Assembly (NCBI RefSeq): GCF_000024065.1
Contig: NC_013174.1
Span: 1,302,001-1,366,000 of the forward strand
Direction: 5' to 3'
Length of the DNA: 64,000 nt
Source of the DNA: Jonesia denitrificans DSM 20603
Lineage (GTDB): Bacteria > Actinomycetota > Actinomycetes > Actinomycetales > Cellulomonadaceae
Shown in pieces: positions 6,405-15,687 of the stretch (position 1 is the first letter of the stretch; the number at the start of each line of letters is the position of its first letter). The position numbers and the translations under genes were made by a program. The notes beneath the pieces were generated by a model. That model ran no database searches and had not been told where the DNA came from. It saw only the letters and a list, made by a program, of their open reading frames with translations.

Positions 6405-9087
6405 TGTGCGACCCAGACTGCTCATCATCGACGGACACTCCATGGCTTTTCGCGCGTTTTTCGCGCTCCCGGCCGATAAATTTATGACGTCGGGAGGTGC
6501 CTACACCAACGCCGTCCACGGGTTTATTTCCATGTTGGCCACACTCATCAAAAATGAACAGCCCACCCACGTTGGTGTCGCCTTCGATGCGGGAGCTCAC
6601 ACATTCCGCACTGAGGTGTTCCCACAGTACAAAGGAACCAGAGACGCAACTCCCGAGCCGTTCAAAGGTCAGGTCGCACTGATCAAAGAAGTTCTTGACG
6701 CGATGAACATTCGCTACCTGGAAAAAGACCGATTCGAAGCTGACGATATTCTTGCTACTTGGTCCACCTGCGCGGCAGAAGCCGGTATGGAGGTCCTGCT
6801 GTGTTCAGGTGACCGTGACACCCTCCAACTCGTTAACGATCATGTCACTGTGTTATACCCCGTCAAAGGCGTGTCAGAACTCAAGCGCTACACACCAGAG
6901 GCGGTCGAAGAAAAATATGGTGTTCGCCCCGAACAATACCCAGACCTTGCAGCCCTCGTTGGTGAAACCTCAGACAACATTCCTGGGGTCCCAGGAGTAG
7001 GTCCCAAGACCGCCGCGAAGTGGGTCAACCAGTTTGGCAGCCTGACCGAAGTGCTGAACTCAGCCGAGACCATTAAGGGAAAAGTGGGGGAAAAGCTTCG
7101 CGACCACCTCGACCAAGTGCGCCAAAACCGTGAAATCAACCGTCTCCTGACAGACGTTGACCTCGACGTCATGCCCAATGATCTCACCGTCCAACAATGG
7201 GACCGGAATAAGCTTCACGAAATCTTTGACATGCTGGAGTTCCGCACCTTACGCGAACGCCTGCTTGCCATGATGGGGGCAGTCGACCAGGGAACGCACG
7301 ATGAAGGCGGTGCAGCGCAGGGCGCTTCGACGCAGATCATGGAGGTGGCCGCGGGGGAGTTGGCACAATGGCTGAGCTCAACACGACAACCGATGGGTCT
7401 GGCTGTCGCAGGAAAAGGCGTTCCATCACGCGGGACCGCATGGCAGATCGCGCTCAGCGCGACACCAGAGTCCGCCGTCGTTGTTACCCTCGATGAGTTA
7501 AGTGACGCTGATAGCGTCGCCCTACGCCAGTGGCTCATGGACCCTCACTACCCCAAGATCGTCCACAGCGCGAAAGAGGCATGGCACGCGCTCCACAGCT
7601 TCAGCGGCGGTGTTAAAGGTGTGATCGCAGACACTGAACTTGCCGCCTACCTGGCGTTTCCTGACCAACGTTCCTACGGGCTCGAAGACCTCTCCATCCG
7701 CTACGTGTCACGTGACATCACCCCTGTGGCACACCAAGCACAAGGATCACTGGACCTTGGTTTGGATGACACAGACGATGCGCTGCGAGCGCTGGCTAAC
7801 CGTGCGGCGGTATTGCCTCAGCTAGCTCAGGCGTTGGATGCTGAATTGTCGGATCGTTCGTTGACTGCGTTGTACCAAGAGATGGAATTGCCTCTTACTG
7901 TGGTTCTTGCTCAGATGGAACACGTGGGTGTGGCTGTTGACCTGGAGCAGCTTCGCTCTTTGGATGCTTTCTTTGCTCACCAAGGAAGCGAGGCTCAAAA
8001 AGCGGCGTTTGAGGCGATTGGTCGACAGGTGAATCTTGGGTCGCCTAAGCAACTGCAGGAGGTGTTGTTTGACCAGCTTGACATGCCGAAGACGAAGAAG
8101 ATTAAAACTGGTTACACCACTGATGCGGCATCACTTGCTGACTTGTTCGTGAAAACTGGGCACCCGTTTTTGCAGCATCTGCTGGAGTATCGTGACTCGA
8201 CGAAGTTGCGGCAAACAGTTGAGGGGTTGTTGAAGTCCGTTGCAGATGATGGTCGTGTGCACACCACCTTTCAGCAAACGGTGGCTGCCACTGGTCGGCT
8301 GTCGTCCACAGACCCTAATTTGCAAAACATCCCGATCCGTACTGAAACAGGTCGGCGTATCCGGCAAGGTTTTGTTGTCGGTGAGGGGTTGGACACTCTT
8401 TTAACTGCGGACTATTCGCAAATTGAGATGCGGATCATGGCTCACCTCTCTCAAGATGACGGGCTGATTAGTGCTTTCCAAGCAGGTGAGGACCTCCACA
8501 ATTTTGTGGGTGCCCGGGTTTTTGGTGTGTCGATCGATGAGGTGACCCCTCAGATGCGTTCCAAGGTAAAAGCCATGAGTTATGGGCTCGCCTATGGGTT
8601 GTCTGCCTTTGGTTTGTCGAAACAGCTCAACATCAGTGTGGGGGAGGCCTCCACACTGATGGATGACTACTTCACCCGGTTTGGTGGGGTGCGTGATTAC
8701 CTCACCTCAGTTGTTGCCCGTGCACGAACAACGGGATACACCGAGACGATCATGGGCAGGCGCCGTTATCTGCCAGATCTCACCAGTGATAACCGGCAGC
8801 GCCGAGAAAACGCGGAGCGTGTTGCGTTGAATGCTCCTATTCAAGGCAGTGCTGCAGATGTGATTAAGCAAGCAATGTTGGGGGTAGATGCTGCTTTCAG
8901 GAGTGAAGGGCTTTCCTCACGTCTTCTGCTTCAGATACACGACGAACTGATTGTGGAAGTGGCTCCCGGAGAGCAAGAAATCGCTGAGCGCATTGTCCGG
9001 GAAGAGATGGCTGGAGCGATGCAGTTGTCCGTCCCGTTGGCGGTGTCTGTTGGCACTGGGCAAAACTGGCATGACGCGGGGCACTAG
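6394..9087 (+). CDS. polA: DNA polymerase I
   Basis: Repair and Okazaki-fragment polymerase. The 5'-3' exonuclease domain is at the N terminus (LLIIDGHSMAFRAFFALP; GDRDTLQL; GVPGVGPKTA). The polymerase motifs are A (TADYSQIEMRIMAHLSQDD), B (RSKVKAMSYGLAYGLSAFG) and C (QIHDELIVE). The central 3'-5' exonuclease domain lacks the DxE motif, so it is probably proofreading-deficient, as in other actinobacteria. The start is set at GTG 6394 (897 residues); GTG 6406 is possible. It appears leaderless. Near base 7850 codon choice changes abruptly from C/A-ending to T/G-ending. Its stop shares CTAG with the convergent methyltransferase gene. Confidence 0.96.
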   Translation: MNDIVRPRLLIIDGHSMAFRAFFALPADKFMTSGGAYTNAVHGFISMLATLIKNEQPTHVGVAFDAGAHTFRTEVFPQYKGTRDATPEPFKGQVALIKEVLDAMNIRYLEKDRFEADDILATWSTCAAEAGMEVLLCSGDRDTLQLVNDHVTVLYPVKGVSELKRYTPEAVEEKYGVRPEQYPDLAALVGETSDNIPGVPGVGPKTAAKWVNQFGSLTEVLNSAETIKGKVGEKLRDHLDQVRQNREINRLLTDVDLDVMPNDLTVQQWDRNKLHEIFDMLEFRTLRERLLAMMGAVDQGTHDEGGAAQGASTQIMEVAAGELAQWLSSTRQPMGLAVAGKGVPSRGTAWQIALSATPESAVVVTLDELSDADSVALRQWLMDPHYPKIVHSAKEAWHALHSFSGGVKGVIADTELAAYLAFPDQRSYGLEDLSIRYVSRDITPVAHQAQGSLDLGLDDTDDALRALANRAAVLPQLAQALDAELSDRSLTALYQEMELPLTVVLAQMEHVGVAVDLEQLRSLDAFFAHQGSEAQKAAFEAIGRQVNLGSPKQLQEVLFDQLDMPKTKKIKTGYTTDAASLADLFVKTGHPFLQHLLEYRDSTKLRQTVEGLLKSVADDGRVHTTFQQTVAATGRLSSTDPNLQNIPIRTETGRRIRQGFVVGEGLDTLLTADYSQIEMRIMAHLSQDDGLISAFQAGEDLHNFVGARVFGVSIDEVTPQMRSKVKAMSYGLAYGLSAFGLSKQLNISVGEASTLMDDYFTRFGGVRDYLTSVVARARTTGYTETIMGRRRYLPDLTSDNRQRRENAERVALNAPIQGSAADVIKQAMLGVDAAFRSEGLSSRLLLQIHDELIVEVAPGEQEIAERIVREEMAGAMQLSVPLAVSVGTGQNWHDAGH

Positions 9088-9929
9088 CTGCGCGCATCGG
9101 TTGTTGATGCGTCCGGGGGGCTTGCTGGGCGCCCCGGACGCTTTGCGCGGATGATGAGGGTGCCTGGTAGTAGGGCACCACGCACTGGTCCCCAGCCACC
9201 CCACACCTGATTGTTGTGTGCTTGCCACTGTGGTTCCACCACCGTGTCGAGATGGAAACCAGCTGCGATGACATCATTGATGTGGTCAGCGAGCGTGCGA
9301 TGAAATTCTACGTAGGCGACCTGACCTTGGGCGTCACGTTCCACGTACGGTTCGCGAGCAAAGTAGGAGCGGGTGATCGTCATACCATGTTCGGTTGGGT
9401 CGTCGGGAAACATCCACCGTGCTGGATGTGTGACCGAGAAAGTCCAGTGGCCACCTGGGCGGAGCACTCGGTGCACCTCGCGGTGCACGCCACGCGCATC
9501 AAAAACAAAGGGAAGAGCTCCAAAGCTTGTGAACACCTGGTCAAAACTTTCATCGTGGAAAGGTAACGCTAGCGCATCGGCGCACACACGGGAGGGGACT
9601 GGTTGTCCGCTAGCCAACATGTGCACGGCAACATCAGTCGCGCATACTTGTGCCCCCTGAGCAACGAGCCAAGCGCTGCATTGTGCTCCGCCGGCACCAA
9701 TTTCAAGGATGCGCTGTCCCGCTAGTGATTGAGGGGGCCCGAGCAGTTGCGCCTGGGATTCTGTGAGACCTTCGGGTCCCCACACAAATCCGTGATCGGT
9801 GAGGAAATCACCGTGTTCGTGAAGGTACTCATCAGCGTGTGTGTCCCACCAGGTGCGTGCCGCACGCGACGCATCTCGATCGGAGACGAAAAAGTATCCC
9901 ACTTCGCTTGGAGAATCAGTGCCAGTCAT
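9084..9929 (-). CDS. SAM-dependent methyltransferase, class I
   Basis: A methyltransferase of unknown target. The SAM-binding motif I is ILEIGAGGAQCSAWL, followed by DALALPFHDESFDQVFTSFGALPF (motifs II-III) and VLRPGGHWTFSVTHP. The ATG at 9929 (MTGTDSPSE) gives 281 residues; an in-frame ATG at 9986 would add 19. Similar actinobacterial proteins have the same WWDTHADEYLHEHGDFL region near the N terminus. It converges on polA, and the two stops overlap within CTAG. It is divergent from pfkA. Confidence 0.85.
   Translation of the reverse strand: MTGTDSPSEVGYFFVSDRDASRAARTWWDTHADEYLHEHGDFLTDHGFVWGPEGLTESQAQLLGPPQSLAGQRILEIGAGGAQCSAWLVAQGAQVCATDVAVHMLASGQPVPSRVCADALALPFHDESFDQVFTSFGALPFVFDARGVHREVHRVLRPGGHWTFSVTHPARWMFPDDPTEHGMTITRSYFAREPYVERDAQGQVAYVEFHRTLADHINDVIAAGFHLDTVVEPQWQAHNNQVWGGWGPVRGALLPGTLIIRAKRPGRPASPPDASTTDARS
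9109..9144 (+). terminator. Terminator-like hairpin of polA inside the convergent gene
   Basis: GCGTCCGGGG at 9109-9118 pairs with CCCCGGACGC at 9132-9141, followed by TTT. It lies 21 bases after the polA stop but within the coding region for the C terminus of the opposing methyltransferase. Confidence 0.55.
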
Positions 9930-10100
9930 GCCACCATCGTAAAACCCGTGCTGCTGTTCACTGTCAGGGGACCAAAGATTCACCACCGATGCGCGACATG
10001 CAGGTAAGGTTGTGACCAGCCAGGAGGCGCTTGGTCCGGCCCGCGAACCGGGATCAGTTGTCTCATCTGTTCACCCACTGTGCAATGACAGGGAGAATTC

Positions 10101-11123
10101 ATGCGTATCGGTCTGCTCACCGGTGGTGGTGACTGCCCCGGTTTGAACGCCGCGATCCGTGCAGTTGTTAAACAAGCCCTTGGAGAATATGGGCACCAAG
10201 TCATTGGTTTTCGAAACGGGTGGAAAGGCGTCGTTGATGGCGATGTCATCCAACTCGACCGATCCAATATCCGTAATATCCTTCCGCAAGGTGGAACAAT
10301 GCTGGGAACAGCCCGGTTCCACCCGCATTCGGCAGGTGCCATGGACCAGGTGATGGCGACGTTTGAGGCCGAACGTATAGACGCTGTCATCTGCATCGGT
10401 GGTGACGGAACACTGAACGCCGCCTCGAAAGTTGCGGAACAGGGCATTAATGTCATTGCGATCCCCAAGACGATCGACAACGACGTGTGGGGAACGGACC
10501 TGTCAATTGGTTACCACACGGCAGTGAACATAGCGACAGAAGCGATCGACCGTATCCACACCACAGCAGAATCACATAACCGTGTCATGGTCGTTGAGGT
10601 AATGGGACGTCATGCCGGGTGGATTGCTGTTGCCTCAGGTATTGCTGGTGGAGCGGAAATTGTGCTTGCTCCCGAAGAACCTTTTGACATCGAACGGATC
10701 GTCAAGTTCTTGCGCCACCGTCACCGTGCGCACGCGAACTTCTCGATCGTTGTGGTCGCGGAAGGCGCCGAGCCAGCGAAGGGCTCAGCTATGGACTACG
10801 AAGTTCAACTCGGCCAGTTCGGGGAGATCATCGCCGGAGCAGTGGGGGAGCGAGTCGCCCACGAAATCCAAGAACGTACCGGGTTCGATACCCGCCTGAC
10901 CGTTCTTGGACACGTGCAACGCGGTGGGACACCCACACCAACAGACCGCATCCTTGGGTCACGTTTTGGTGTTGCAGCTGTTGATGCCGTCACAGCAGGA
11001 AAAACCAACGTCATGACCGCCTTGCACAACGAAGAGGTCGTGCTTGTCCCGCTGGAAGACATTGCAGGAAAGGTGAAACCTGTTCCTGAAGATCTGTTGA
11101 GGGTCGCTCGCGTCCTTGCGTAA
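10101..11123 (+). CDS. pfkA: 6-phosphofructokinase
   Basis: Phosphorylates fructose 6-phosphate to the 1,6-bisphosphate. The protein has 340 residues. It begins MRIGLLTGGGDCPGLNAAIR; the phosphate-donor site is CIGGDGTLNAA and the catalytic site IPKTIDND. G103 (GGDG) is the ATP-type residue, but K123 (PKTIDND) is the residue typical of pyrophosphate-using enzymes, so the donor is ambiguous. VEVMGRHAGWIA and the substrate motif GHVQRGGTPTPTDR are present. A purine-rich site (AGGGAG) precedes the ATG. It stands alone, followed by a hairpin. Confidence 0.95.
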   Translation: MRIGLLTGGGDCPGLNAAIRAVVKQALGEYGHQVIGFRNGWKGVVDGDVIQLDRSNIRNILPQGGTMLGTARFHPHSAGAMDQVMATFEAERIDAVICIGGDGTLNAASKVAEQGINVIAIPKTIDNDVWGTDLSIGYHTAVNIATEAIDRIHTTAESHNRVMVVEVMGRHAGWIAVASGIAGGAEIVLAPEEPFDIERIVKFLRHRHRAHANFSIVVVAEGAEPAKGSAMDYEVQLGQFGEIIAGAVGERVAHEIQERTGFDTRLTVLGHVQRGGTPTPTDRILGSRFGVAAVDAVTAGKTNVMTALHNEEVVLVPLEDIAGKVKPVPEDLLRVARVLA

Positions 11124-11136
11124 TCCTGGTTGGTCA

Positions 11137-11183
11137 ACGTGGGCAGGGGAGGGTCTTCATGTGAGGGCCTACCCTGCCCACGT
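11137..11183 (+). terminator. Hairpin after pfkA
   Basis: ACGTGGGCAGGG at 11137-11148 pairs with CCCTGCCCACGT at 11172-11183 across a 23-nt loop. No T tract follows. Confidence 0.5.
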
Positions 11184-11236
11184 GAGCATGGTGGTGAGGT
11201 TCACAAGTCGCGAAGGGGCTTTCTCCCTGCGGACGT

Positions 11237-11265
11237 TTGACCGCTTTGCTCCACGCGGGTAGGCT
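11237..11265 (+). promoter_or_regulatory. rpsA promoter (TTGACC-17-TAGGCT)
   Basis: A near-consensus pair: TTGACC at 11237-11242, a 17-base spacer and TAGGCT at 11260-11265. It implies a leader of about 160 nt before the rpsA ATG. The leader holds small inverted repeats (GGCCAgattTGGCC near 11311 and the palindrome TGCACACGTGCA near 11330). These could serve autoregulation by S1, which is my inference. The 311-base gap between pfkA and rpsA otherwise holds only the pfkA hairpin. Confidence 0.75.
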
Positions 11266-11434
11266 GAGACGCGGTGTTCTCGATAGTTATGCCATTTTTC
11301 ACCAGTGATACGGCCAGATTTGGCCTCATGCACACGTGCACAGGCACGGTGTATGACATCCAGGGGAAGTGCGTCATCGAAGGCACTAGTCCATATTCAC
11401 ACTACATCCTGTCCGCATCGGAGCTTCGAACTCA

Positions 11435-12901
11435 ATGACCATCTCTACCCCACAGGTTGCCGTCAACGACATCGGCACTGAGGAAGACTTCCTCGCAGCG
11501 ATTGACGCCACCATCAAGTACTTCAACGACGGCGACATTGTTGAAGGCACGATCGTCAAAGTAGACCGCGACGAGGTTCTCCTCGACATCGGCTACAAAA
11601 CCGAAGGTGTCATCCCTTCGCGCGAACTGTCCATCAAGCACGATGTCGACCCGGGTGAGGTTGTCAACGTCGGCGACTCGGTCGAGGCTCTTGTTCTCCA
11701 GAAGGAAGACAAAGAAGGACGCCTGATCCTGTCGAAGAAGCGCGCACAGTACGAACGTGCGTGGGGCACCATCGAAAAGATCAAGGAAGAAGACGGAGTC
11801 GTTACCGGTACCGTCATCGAGGTTGTCAAGGGTGGACTGATCCTCGACATCGGCCTGCGCGGCTTCCTTCCTGCATCACTCGTTGAAATGCGTCGCGTCC
11901 GCGACCTTCAACCATACGTTGGCAAAGAAATCGAAGCGAAGATCATCGAGCTCGACAAAAACCGCAACAACGTTGTGCTTTCACGTCGTGCATGGCTCGA
12001 GCAGACTCAGTCTGAAGTTCGCTCCACCTTCCTGCAGACCCTCCAAAAGGGCCAAGTTCGCCCCGGTGTTGTCTCCTCGATCGTCAACTTCGGTGCGTTC
12101 GTTGACCTCGGTGGTGTTGACGGTCTCGTCCACGTGTCTGAGTTGTCGTGGAAGCACATCGACCACCCCAGCGAAGTTGTTGAGGTCGGTCAAGAGGTCA
12201 CCGTTGAGGTACTCGACGTCGACTTCGACCGTGAGCGTGTGTCCCTGTCGCTGAAGGCAACCCAGGAAGACCCATGGCAGACCTTCGCCCGCACCCACGC
12301 GATCGGGCAAGTTGTTCCAGGTAAAGTCACCAAGCTCGTTCCATTCGGTGCGTTTGTGCGTGTCGAAGACGGCATTGAAGGCCTCGTGCACATCTCTGAG
12401 CTTGCAGTACGCCACGTTGATCTGCCCGAACAGGTCGTCAACGTCGGTGATGACGCATTCGTCAAGGTCATCGACATTGACCTTGAGCGTCGTCGGATTT
12501 CGCTCTCCCTTAAGCAAGCAAACGAGGGTGTGGACCCAGAGTCCGAAGAGTTCGACCCAGCACTGTACGGAATGGCTGCTGAGTACGACGAGCAGGGTAA
12601 CTACAAATACCCAGAAGGCTTCGACCCTGAGACCGAAGAATGGCTCGAGGGCTACGAAACTCAACGTGAAGCTTGGGAAGCAGAATATGCTGCAGCTCAC
12701 TCACGCTGGGAAGCTCACCGCAAGCAGGTTGCCGCTGCACAGAAGGCTGACGCCGAGGCAGCAGCAACAGCCGGCGAAGCAGCCGCAGAAGATGCACCCG
12801 CATCCTACTCGTCCAACGCTCAAGCTGAGGTCGCTGCAGAAGGAACCCTGGCTTCGGATGAAGCTCTTGCCGCTCTGCGCGAAAAGCTCACCGGTAACTG
12901 A
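11435..12901 (+). CDS. rpsA: 30S ribosomal protein S1
   Basis: The mRNA-binding ribosomal protein S1, 488 residues. Four S1 (OB-fold) repeats are visible. They start near residues 33 (GDIVEGTIVKVDRDEVLLDIGYKTEGVIP), 118 (GVVTGTVIEVVKGGLILDIG), 205 (GVVSSIVNFGAFVDLGGVDGLVHVS) and 290 (GKVTKLVPFGAFVRVEDGIEGLVHIS). Repeats 3 and 4 are the best conserved. The acidic, alanine-rich tail (AAEDAPAS...) is typical of actinobacteria. The start is the ATG after a long leader, with only GGAG 11 bases upstream. A 30-bp palindrome follows. Confidence 0.96.
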   Translation: MTISTPQVAVNDIGTEEDFLAAIDATIKYFNDGDIVEGTIVKVDRDEVLLDIGYKTEGVIPSRELSIKHDVDPGEVVNVGDSVEALVLQKEDKEGRLILSKKRAQYERAWGTIEKIKEEDGVVTGTVIEVVKGGLILDIGLRGFLPASLVEMRRVRDLQPYVGKEIEAKIIELDKNRNNVVLSRRAWLEQTQSEVRSTFLQTLQKGQVRPGVVSSIVNFGAFVDLGGVDGLVHVSELSWKHIDHPSEVVEVGQEVTVEVLDVDFDRERVSLSLKATQEDPWQTFARTHAIGQVVPGKVTKLVPFGAFVRVEDGIEGLVHISELAVRHVDLPEQVVNVGDDAFVKVIDIDLERRRISLSLKQANEGVDPESEEFDPALYGMAAEYDEQGNYKYPEGFDPETEEWLEGYETQREAWEAEYAAAHSRWEAHRKQVAAAQKADAEAAATAGEAAAEDAPASYSSNAQAEVAAEGTLASDEALAALREKLTGN

Positions 12902-12934
12902 GTAACCCTTCACACCGCTCAGGTGTGACAAGAC

Positions 12935-12966
12935 TGTGGCCCCACTGGATATCCAGTGGGGCCACA
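12935..12966 (+). terminator. Palindromic hairpin after rpsA
   Basis: TGTGGCCCCACTGGAT and ATCCAGTGGGGCCACA form a perfect 32-base palindrome 33 bases after the rpsA stop. Only a short T-rich stretch (cTTGTa) follows. Confidence 0.6.
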
Positions 12967-13034
12967 CTTGTATCACACCAGGTGTGGATAATACCGCATG
13001 ACGCACACACTAGTAGGAAGAGACAACACCGACC

Positions 13035-13661
13035 ATGATCCTGATGACATCCTTCGAACCGTTTGACGGGGACACCTATAACCCGTCAATGGACGTGGTC
13101 GCCTTCGCTGAACAAGAACTCATCACGCGCGGACATCACGTCGTATCCACTGTCCTGCCATGCGCGTTTGACCCGGCACAACACCGTGTGTGGGAACTCA
13201 TGGAACGATGGAAACCCGCACTCACCGTCAATGTGGGGGTCGCAGCAGGACGCCCCAACCTCACTATTGAACGTGTCGCGATCAACCTCATTGACGCCCG
13301 TATCCCTGACAATCACGGGAACCAACCCGTCGATAAACCTGTGGTTGTGGACGGCCCTGCCGCCTACTTCACCCGGTTCCCAATCAAACGTGCTATCAGT
13401 GCATTACAGGCTCAAGGCCACACCGCAGAAGTGTCATACAGTGCAGGCACCTACGTGTGTAACCACGTCATGTACTCCGCTGCGCATGCTCTCACTCGTG
13501 TCAACACCAACGCGCGCAGCGTGTTCGTTCACGTCCCCATGCCAGACGCTGATTCCCGCGGTGAACGATGCGCACGTGATGGCTCAGCTCTTGTCACACT
13601 GGCGGAAACAGGTCTCACACACACCACCGACATTCCACACTCGGCAGGAACACTCTGGTAA
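13035..13661 (+). CDS. pcp: Pyroglutamyl-peptidase I
   Basis: A cytosolic cysteine peptidase that removes N-terminal pyroglutamate. The 208-residue length is usual. It begins MILMTSFEPFDGDTYNPS, the family start. The catalytic triad is visible as E79 (TIERVAIN), C142 (GTYVCNHVMY) and H166 (VFVHVPMP). It lies between rpsA and the convergent ABC exporter gene with 68 bases to the latter. I see no clear operon partner. Confidence 0.93.
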   Translation: MILMTSFEPFDGDTYNPSMDVVAFAEQELITRGHHVVSTVLPCAFDPAQHRVWELMERWKPALTVNVGVAAGRPNLTIERVAINLIDARIPDNHGNQPVDKPVVVDGPAAYFTRFPIKRAISALQAQGHTAEVSYSAGTYVCNHVMYSAAHALTRVNTNARSVFVHVPMPDADSRGERCARDGSALVTLAETGLTHTTDIPHSAGTLW

Positions 13662-13729
13662 TCAACACTGTGGACACCACGACGCGTCCTCACACAGTGC
13701 AACCGTCCACGGAAGACTCACTTCACGCA

Positions 13730-15625
13730 CTACCGGGCTTGATCAGCAAATTGTGTGTGGTACAACTCAGCGTAAAGCCCTTCTCGGGTAAGGAGCTCTT
13801 GGTGCGTCCCTTGTTCCACGATGCGTCCTTGATCAAGGACAAGGATTGCATCAGCGTCACGCACTGTGGACAACCTGTGTGCAATGACCAGCGCTGTTCG
13901 CCCTGCGAGGGCCTCACGGAGGGCGGCCGACACTGCTGCTTCTGATTCGGAGTCGAGATGAGCTGTGGCTTCATCCAACACCACAATGTCTGGCTCTTTG
14001 AGCAGGAGTCTGGCGATCGCCAGACGCTGGCGTTCCCCTCCTGACATACGATAACCACGGTCCCCAATGACAGTGTTGATGCCTTGGGGCAGGGTGTTCA
14101 CGAGAGGAAGGATGTGGGCACGGGCCAGTGCTTGGGTGAGTTGTTCGTCGGTTGCTTGTGGGTTAGCGTAGCGGAGATTATCGGCAATGGACTGGTGAAA
14201 CATGTGGGCGTCTTGCATGACGACCCCCACTGAGGCTCGGATGCTATCCAGCGACGCGTCAGTGAGCTGAGTCCCAGCGATGCGGATAGCGCCATCAGTA
14301 GGGTCATAGATGCGTGCGATGAGGTGAGATAACGTCGTCTTCCCCGCACCGGAGGGCCCGACAAGGGCCACTGTAGTCCCAGGTTCCACGGTGAAACTCA
14401 AGGAGCGCAATGTGGGACCCGTGGGGTCGTTGGTGAGGTGGGTGACACTTTCTAAAGAAGCGATGGAAACGTCAGTGGCTCGCGGGTAAGTGAAGCTGAC
14501 GTTATCGAATTCGATGCGGGCGCCATGGTGAGCGATCGCCTGGGTGAGGTTGATGGGATGGTCGATTTCTTTGATCATCGGTTGTAGGTCAAGGACCTCA
14601 AGGACCCGTTCAAAGGAGACGAGCGCCGTCATCACAGTGACGTGGACATTTGAGAGTGCTGTCAGGGGAGCGTAAAGCTGCCCCAGGTAGGCAGCCAACG
14701 CTACGACGACACCAACACTGAGCTCACCATTAATGGCTGAAAGCCCGCCCAACCCATACACTGCCGCGATTGCGAGCGCAGACACTGTGGTCAGTGTGAC
14801 ACGGAAGACAACTTGATAAAGAGCTGTTGTGACACCGATGTCCCGGACTTGGCTGGCTTGGTTGGAGAATGTCGTGAGGTCGTTCTCGGGGCGACCGTAG
14901 GTGTGGGCAAGGTAGGCACCGGCGACGTTGAAGCGTTCGTTCATGGTGTGAGCCGCATCGGCGTTGAGGTCGTAGCTTTTCCTTGTGATGGCGGCAAGGC
15001 GTGGACCGATCCACCGGGCAGGGAAGATGAAGGCAGGGAGCAAAATGAGGGCCAGCAGTGTGAGTTTCCACGACAGTGTCATCATGGCGGCCAGGACGAA
15101 GATGACGGTCAGCGTGTTGGAGACAACTTGGGACAACGTTGAGGTGAAGGCTTGTTGTGCCCCAAGGACGTCTGAGTTGAGTCGCTGGACCAGCGCGCCT
15201 GTTTTTGTGCGGGCGAAGAACGCGATGGGCATACGTTGAACGTGGGCGAAGATGGCGGTGCGTAGGTCGTAGATGATTCCTTCGCCGATTTTTGCTGAGG
15301 TGATGCGTTCTGCGATGGTCAGGCCCGCAGAGGCGAGCGCGAGTCCAGCGATGAGGAGGGCATAGGTGATGACGGTGTGACGGTCGTTTTGGGTGATTCC
15401 TTGGTCGATAATGCGTTGGAAGAGGAGGGGTTGGAGTGCTGTGGTTGCGGCGGCGGCTGCAATGAGGGTGAGGAAAATGGTGAGTTGGCGCGTGTAGGGG
15501 CGCCCAAAGCTGATTACCCTGCGCAGGGTGTCTGCACGCAGTTCGTGGTTGGTGACGGAGGAGTCTTGCTGGAAGCTTCGAAATGGGCTTCCGGGGCCGC
15601 CGCCTCCGGGGCGATGCATTGTCAC
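13730..15625 (-). CDS. ABC transporter, fused membrane and ATPase domains (exporter type)
   Basis: A half-transporter exporter. Residues ~60-330 hold six predicted membrane helices (e.g. LTIFLTLIAAAAATTALQPL, LTVIFVLAAMMTLSWKLTLL). The ATPase follows, with Walker A GPSGAGKTT, Q-loop VMQDAHMF, signature MSGGERQRLAIARLLL, Walker B DIVVLDEATAHLD and switch histidine AHRLSTVRDAD. GTG 15625 is preferred because AAGGA lies seven bases before it; ATG 15619 is the alternative. The substrate is unknown (lipid, peptide or drug). The glycine-rich start HRPGGGGPGSPF is typical of actinobacterial MsbA/BmrA-like proteins. It is divergent from coaE (62-base gap). Confidence 0.9.
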   Translation of the reverse strand: MTMHRPGGGGPGSPFRSFQQDSSVTNHELRADTLRRVISFGRPYTRQLTIFLTLIAAAAATTALQPLLFQRIIDQGITQNDRHTVITYALLIAGLALASAGLTIAERITSAKIGEGIIYDLRTAIFAHVQRMPIAFFARTKTGALVQRLNSDVLGAQQAFTSTLSQVVSNTLTVIFVLAAMMTLSWKLTLLALILLPAFIFPARWIGPRLAAITRKSYDLNADAAHTMNERFNVAGAYLAHTYGRPENDLTTFSNQASQVRDIGVTTALYQVVFRVTLTTVSALAIAAVYGLGGLSAINGELSVGVVVALAAYLGQLYAPLTALSNVHVTVMTALVSFERVLEVLDLQPMIKEIDHPINLTQAIAHHGARIEFDNVSFTYPRATDVSIASLESVTHLTNDPTGPTLRSLSFTVEPGTTVALVGPSGAGKTTLSHLIARIYDPTDGAIRIAGTQLTDASLDSIRASVGVVMQDAHMFHQSIADNLRYANPQATDEQLTQALARAHILPLVNTLPQGINTVIGDRGYRMSGGERQRLAIARLLLKEPDIVVLDEATAHLDSESEAAVSAALREALAGRTALVIAHRLSTVRDADAILVLDQGRIVEQGTHQELLTREGLYAELYHTQFADQAR

Positions 15626-15687
15626 GTTGGTGTCCTTCGGTGTGTGGCGCTGCGTAATGGTTGTGCAGGCCTGCAAGTATTGAGTCT

